64,000 bases of DNA from Anarhynchus alexandrinus (lineage: Eukaryota; Chordata; Aves; Charadriiformes; Charadriidae), in assembly GCA_008711295.1 (NCBI GenBank), contig VUYV01000007.1:8828855-8892854 (forward strand). Reading direction: 5' to 3'. Shown here one piece after another: positions 60,131 to 64,000 of this stretch (its first letter is position 1; the number at the start of each line of letters is the position of its first letter). The notes beneath the pieces were generated by a model. That model made no database searches. It was not told the origin of the DNA and was given only the letters and a program-made list of their open reading frames with translations. The translations under genes and the position numbers were made by a program.

Positions 60131-60310
60131 CCCTACCCCCTACCCACCTCCTGCACATTTTTAAGAATCCCATTAAAAAATTTTCAGGATCCCCACACAA
60201 GCCAAATGCATTGTTTCCATGGAAACAATTAATGGGGAGAGCAATTTATAAGACTGATGTAAAAAAATGAGCACTTCATCAGACCCCCTGCTGCTCTGAT
60301 ATACAATCTC
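60131..60310. promoter_or_regulatory. Candidate regulatory element around an RFX-type palindrome
   Basis: The surroundings of the palindrome are complex and poor in simple repeats. They include ATTA cores and CTCATTTAA-like blocks, with the look of a conserved non-coding element. Conservation cannot be measured here, so this is inference supported mainly by the palindrome. Confidence 0.3.
60210..60229. promoter_or_regulatory. Perfect 20-bp palindrome resembling an RFX X-box
   Basis: ATTGTTTCCATGGAAACAAT is its own reverse complement over all 20 bases. Its core GTTTCCATGGAAAC follows the RFX-family X-box form (GTTGCCATGGCAAC in the consensus), with the two half-sites in the head-to-head arrangement RFX dimers use. 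An ATTA homeodomain core follows directly. A perfect 20-bp palindrome is not expected by chance in 64 kb. Confidence 0.55.
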
Positions 60311-63300
60311 AAGGAAAAGTCTGTGGTGGGGTTTGCATAAGCTATATTCTTAAAGGGAGGGGGAACACACAAAAAGGAGTCTGCAAGTCCTGTCTGTGGC
60401 ACAGTGAGCGATGCCTATTGTGCTGCGCAGGCATTATTAGCTCTTGGAAAAGACCAGTAAATTCTCATTTCATGACGTCTTTTGAAATGCTTTCCCTTTA
60501 GAGAACGTTTTTTTTCCTAATCCCACCCTCTTCCGCAATACACACGTCTGCGTTTGGGGAAAGGAATCATGGCTTGTGATATACAAGGCAGCTGGGTCCC
60601 CGCGCGGAACCGGGCCTTTGATTAAAAGGCATTCAGGATGCCTTATATTGCACTGGCTTTCAAAGGTCTCGCAGGCTCACAGTTAGAGACCTGCCTTAAA
60701 AGTGTTCTCTTTGTTTTGTTTTATTTTGTTGTTGCCTTTTTGTTTTTAATCTGCCATTATAGCTTTCTCCTGGCCGATGTTTTGCATTGATTTTATCAAT
60801 ATATACATACAAGCTAAATCAGAATTTGATATTTAAAATAGGGAGTGACCAGTGCACACTGTGTACAGCAAGTGCTGTCATTCTGGACAGGTGTCTGAAC
60901 AGGACTTGATTTGGAATTTCCTAAAGAGCTTATTTCTGGGAAAAAAGAAATAAAAATTCCATCCTGTGCAGTTCTGCTGCAGGAGAAGCAGGAATCCTGC
61001 ATGTCTGCGCTCTGAAATACGTGGCAGCGATTTTAGAACCTGCCATAGAACATTACCTTGCAAATGAAAATTCTTCTTATATCTGCTTTTGTATTTAATG
61101 CAGCTGCCACCGCAGCCAGAACGGGCCGACCCGTGGGGTGGGACTGAAGCAGCTTTGGACTTTGTAGGAAAATTCAGCTCAGAGGTCCAGCAGCACTCCC
61201 TGCATCTGTCAGCACTGATGTATTGTGTAATAATTAAACGAGTGAAAAATAATAAGAATGCAGGAGTTGATTTGCTTCTGTTTTCTCCTACTTCTGAGGG
61301 TGTTTTTCCTGGCTGGGCTGGAGATATTTTTTCCTGCAGAGGGCACTCGCCATCCACGAACCGCCGCCCGGCAGCGCAGGCTGCCTGCATCCCGAGCCGC
61401 ATCCCCCCTAACAAAACATGAGATGTGTATATAAAAAAAAATTTAAATTATGAAAGCAAATTATTCCCTTGTAGTGCATAAGGCCAGCTGAAAGAGCAGC
61501 TGAGATTTAAGGAGAAGGAAAAAAAACATAGGGAGCGAGAGGGCCAGGCTGGAGGGACAGAGGGTACCGGGGCGCAGGGGTCCGGCGTGCTGTGGTAACG
61601 GATGGTAATAATAAAAAAGGGTGAAAAAAGGAAAGGCTCCGTGGCTGGTTTAAAATTTAATAGCATTGGGGATGAGAGAGGCAAATGCTTTAATTAAACC
61701 ACCATCCAAAAAAGGGAAAAGCCTACAACAGAGTGGGGTAAATATACCGAATTATTGTTAGTCTGTAGCCACCAAAGTATCAGCTATCACAGCATTTGAA
61801 AAGCAGTATTTATTTCAACTGTATTTCTTTCATGCTTATATATGAGAAAGGAATAGACTTACAAAGAGCTCAGCCCAGAGAAATATCGGGATCTCTCTGT
61901 GTGAGGCTCTAAAGTACACGTCTGTGATAAATAAATACTCAGCAGCCAAATGATAAAACAGTTTCGGTATTAAGTATTCTGGAGTTTGTGGAAAAAAAAA
62001 ATCTCGTATTACTAACAAGCTCCCATTGAAAATACATTATAGAAATTGTTCATAGTTATTTTAAAACAGTGTAGAAAATGGTCATGCACTTTCCTATGCC
62101 CGTAACTCATCAAAGGTGGAAAAAAACTTGCAGATGCGCTTCAGTTTTAATAGGACTTTCATTTTATTATTTGGTTTTATTACATCAAAACAGCATGTAA
62201 ACAAATATATCAATTGACTGTAATGCCAGCTCTCAAAAATGTAGGTCTGAATATTACAGAAATCTGTAATCCAAATAATTTTTACATTGCTAATGAGACT
62301 TGTGAATTTATTTTTAAAGTTTCTCTTGGCTACCTGTTTTATTCTTTCTTTCCTTTTTAATTTGTTTTTTCTCTGCAAATATTTTCTACTTTTCTTTTAA
62401 AATTTTAGCATTTTGAAATGGAAGGGGAATTCTTTTATTTTACAAAGTATGATTTTCATTTGCTCTGAGTCCCTGATTAAAGTAAAATATTACTGATTTG
62501 AAGCAAATTCCCTTACATCTGCATATACATGCCTCCTCTTTATGATGATGAGGGCCGATAGAAAGGTTGTTAACAGCAAATTTTGTTTTGGGACATTCCA
62601 ATGTATTTTTAAATGTGTGGTTTGGGCTCTCTGGGGCCGAGTCAGGTGAAAAAGAAGCAACAACAAAATGGCAGAGCAATTACTTAAAGAGGGGCTCATG
62701 GAGGAGGGTTGTCAGATTTCTGTAGGAAACTCAGGCAGACGGTAAACTGATATGATCTCTCCCGCTGTAATAATCCAGCTTGTTTCACAAATACAAATTA
62801 TGAACAATTCAAAATCCGTAACACAAATCAGGTTGCAGAACTGTACAGTTTCTTTTGAAGAGGTTTGTATGTTGAAAAGGCTCTTGTGATTTTATTTTAG
62901 TAGGTTTTAACTCTGGATTTGAGGAGATAAAACAACCTGTTCAGAATTATAATGATGTTATTTGGGCTCCTACGTTTAAATTAACACAACTGTTTCAGGT
63001 ATTAACATTCTGTTTTCAGTTTTGTAACTCAGCCTTGAAAAATTGGTTCCAGTTAAAAACAGGCACAGAATATTTCAGTCTCATTGTAGCTTTTTCTTAA
63101 CAAATTTAAATTGTTTTAACTAATTTTAATTTTAGTTGCAATTTGACAATAAAATCAAAGCTTGCTGGATTTATCTAGATTTGTGTTTTCATATTTTAAA
63201 ATGGTTGTGAATTAAAAGGAGCTTGGCTGGTTGTTGTAATTTCATGTTATTTCTTCATTCGGTAGTGAAAAAATAAAGGTGAACGAGAAAGTAAAATGGA

Positions 63301-63947
63301 CTGTTCCCAAGTATACTAATTAGTATGGAGCAATTTTTGTGTGAAAAATATATGAATGTTCCTCATTTTTGTGGAGATGTGGGATTTCCCAAATGACAAG
63401 ACAAACATTGTGTGTCTCTTTTTGATACATCTACTACAGAATCTCTTCTTTTAGAAATTGATTCCACATATCCAAACTATGTCTTTATTTTTATGTTTTA
63501 CCAAATACATTTGTTTTTATCTTAGTGTGTGTTTTATACATGAATAGTTATAGGTAAGTATAGAATATACCTATAACAATTGACTCCTAAATAATCTTAG
63601 AAAGAAAAATATGTGCCAGTTTCAAGTGCTGTTTTTTCAGTAATGCAGAATAAAACCCGATTTTAATTTTGCAATCCCTCCTTCCAAAAACAATCACTAC
63701 AAGCAGCCCAGCAGCAGCAGGAGAGCTTGAGGAGGCGGGTGGCCCCTGGACAGTGGCATGCGGGACTGCCAGCATCCCTGTCCCAGTGTGACCAGCGAGG
63801 GTGGCCTGCAGTGGCGGCTGTCACTCGCCTGTCCCGGGGACCGCCTCTTGGCTTTGACCCGACCCTTCCTATTATCTCCCTTCCATTTTACATTCCCTCT
63901 TGCTATAGATATTCCCATTCATAAAATCTTTTTCTGCTTGCTTACAG
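60311..63947. other. AT-rich non-coding DNA, conserved-looking
   Basis: No complete gene. About 61190-61430 and 62000-63600 are AT-rich, with many TAAT/ATTA, TTTAAATT and GATTTA-type words and few repeats. The 178-codon minus-strand frame at 60878-61414 has no motif and no splice logic and is not called. At 63880-63947 the sequence becomes pyrimidine-rich, ending in an acceptor. Confidence 0.4.
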
Positions 63948-64000
63948 TGTGAAGGCAAGTGCTGGTGTGTATCAGAAATAAATAAGATCACGAGCAGAAG
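63948..64000 (+). CDS. Candidate exon start, Cys-rich, truncated by the window edge
   Basis: A strong acceptor, TTTTTCTGCTTGCTTACAG, ends at 63947. Of the three frames after it only one stays open, starting in phase 0: CEGKCWCVSEINKITSR, 17 codons to the window edge. C-E-G-x-C-x-C resembles the end of the Kazal-like domain of testicans (SPOCK family, which have CEG-x-C-P-C there). CWCV is the signature of thyroglobulin type-1 domains. The tryptophan does not fit testicans and the preceding residues are unavailable, so neither assignment is firm. If real, the window would be the intron upstream of this exon on the plus strand. Confidence 0.25.

Noticed and set aside
60878..61414. 178-codon minus-strand open frame, the longest in the window
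   Set aside because: No domain, no start context or splice logic, and composition shifts along its length; a plus-strand frame of 110 codons overlaps it, as in chance open regions.
62530..62560. ATGATGATGA, like a snoRNA C box
   Set aside because: No D box (CTGA) or terminal stem at a suitable distance.
1..64000. CRISPR arrays, bacterial operons, tRNA genes, known microRNA hairpins and retroviral LTRs
   Set aside because: Looked for by eye on both strands; no direct-repeat arrays, tRNA B-box patterns, familiar microRNA seeds or paired LTRs were seen.

Overview
This looks like vertebrate, probably avian, nuclear DNA. It has a moderate AT bias and no dense gene packing. It shows no Alu/B1-type SINEs and no retroviral LTRs. 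Its only recognisable mobile DNA is a handful of old, eroded fragments of CR1/L3-type non-LTR retrotransposons. I cannot name the species. The window reads as a gene-poor intergenic or large-intron region. No complete protein-coding gene is visible, and nearly all open frames in it are chance frames. A single undetermined base at 50655, in the most GC-rich stretch, suggests a draft assembly.

Layout. 1-10 kb: unique AT-rich DNA, with a minus-strand exon-like frame ending in a degenerate EF-hand-like stretch (2969-3109), a minus-strand frame broken by one stop (3958-4485) and a plus-strand exon-like segment (8138-8265). 10-30 kb: four LINE relics of the CR1/L3 type (10125-10600 +, 20575-21015 -, 22880-23430 +, 28990-29195 +), another ancient repeat (14850-15065) and a T20/C17 polypyrimidine tract (17495-17566). 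30-50 kb: mostly featureless AT-rich DNA, one reverse-transcriptase relic (34990-35290 -) and one ancient repeat (45085-45215). 50-53 kb: the most gene-like part. An exon-like segment with a gtaagt donor (50495-50612) is followed at once by a compact CpG island (50635-50775), a CTCF-like motif and a TATA-like box; a second exon-like segment lies at 52575-52763. 53-64 kb: AT-rich, homeobox-site-rich DNA of the kind seen in conserved regulatory deserts, with a perfect 20-bp RFX/X-box-type palindrome (60210-60229). At the extreme right edge a good splice acceptor opens a cysteine-rich frame (63948-64000) that runs off the window.

How the parts may work together: nothing here forms a pathway or operon. 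The most economical reading is a regulatory desert or long intron with ancient repeats, some possibly retained as regulatory DNA, plus a small CpG-island promoter near 50.7 kb. The exon calls rest on splice-site consensus and open frame only, have no recognised homologue, and are scored low. I found no convincing new biological system.
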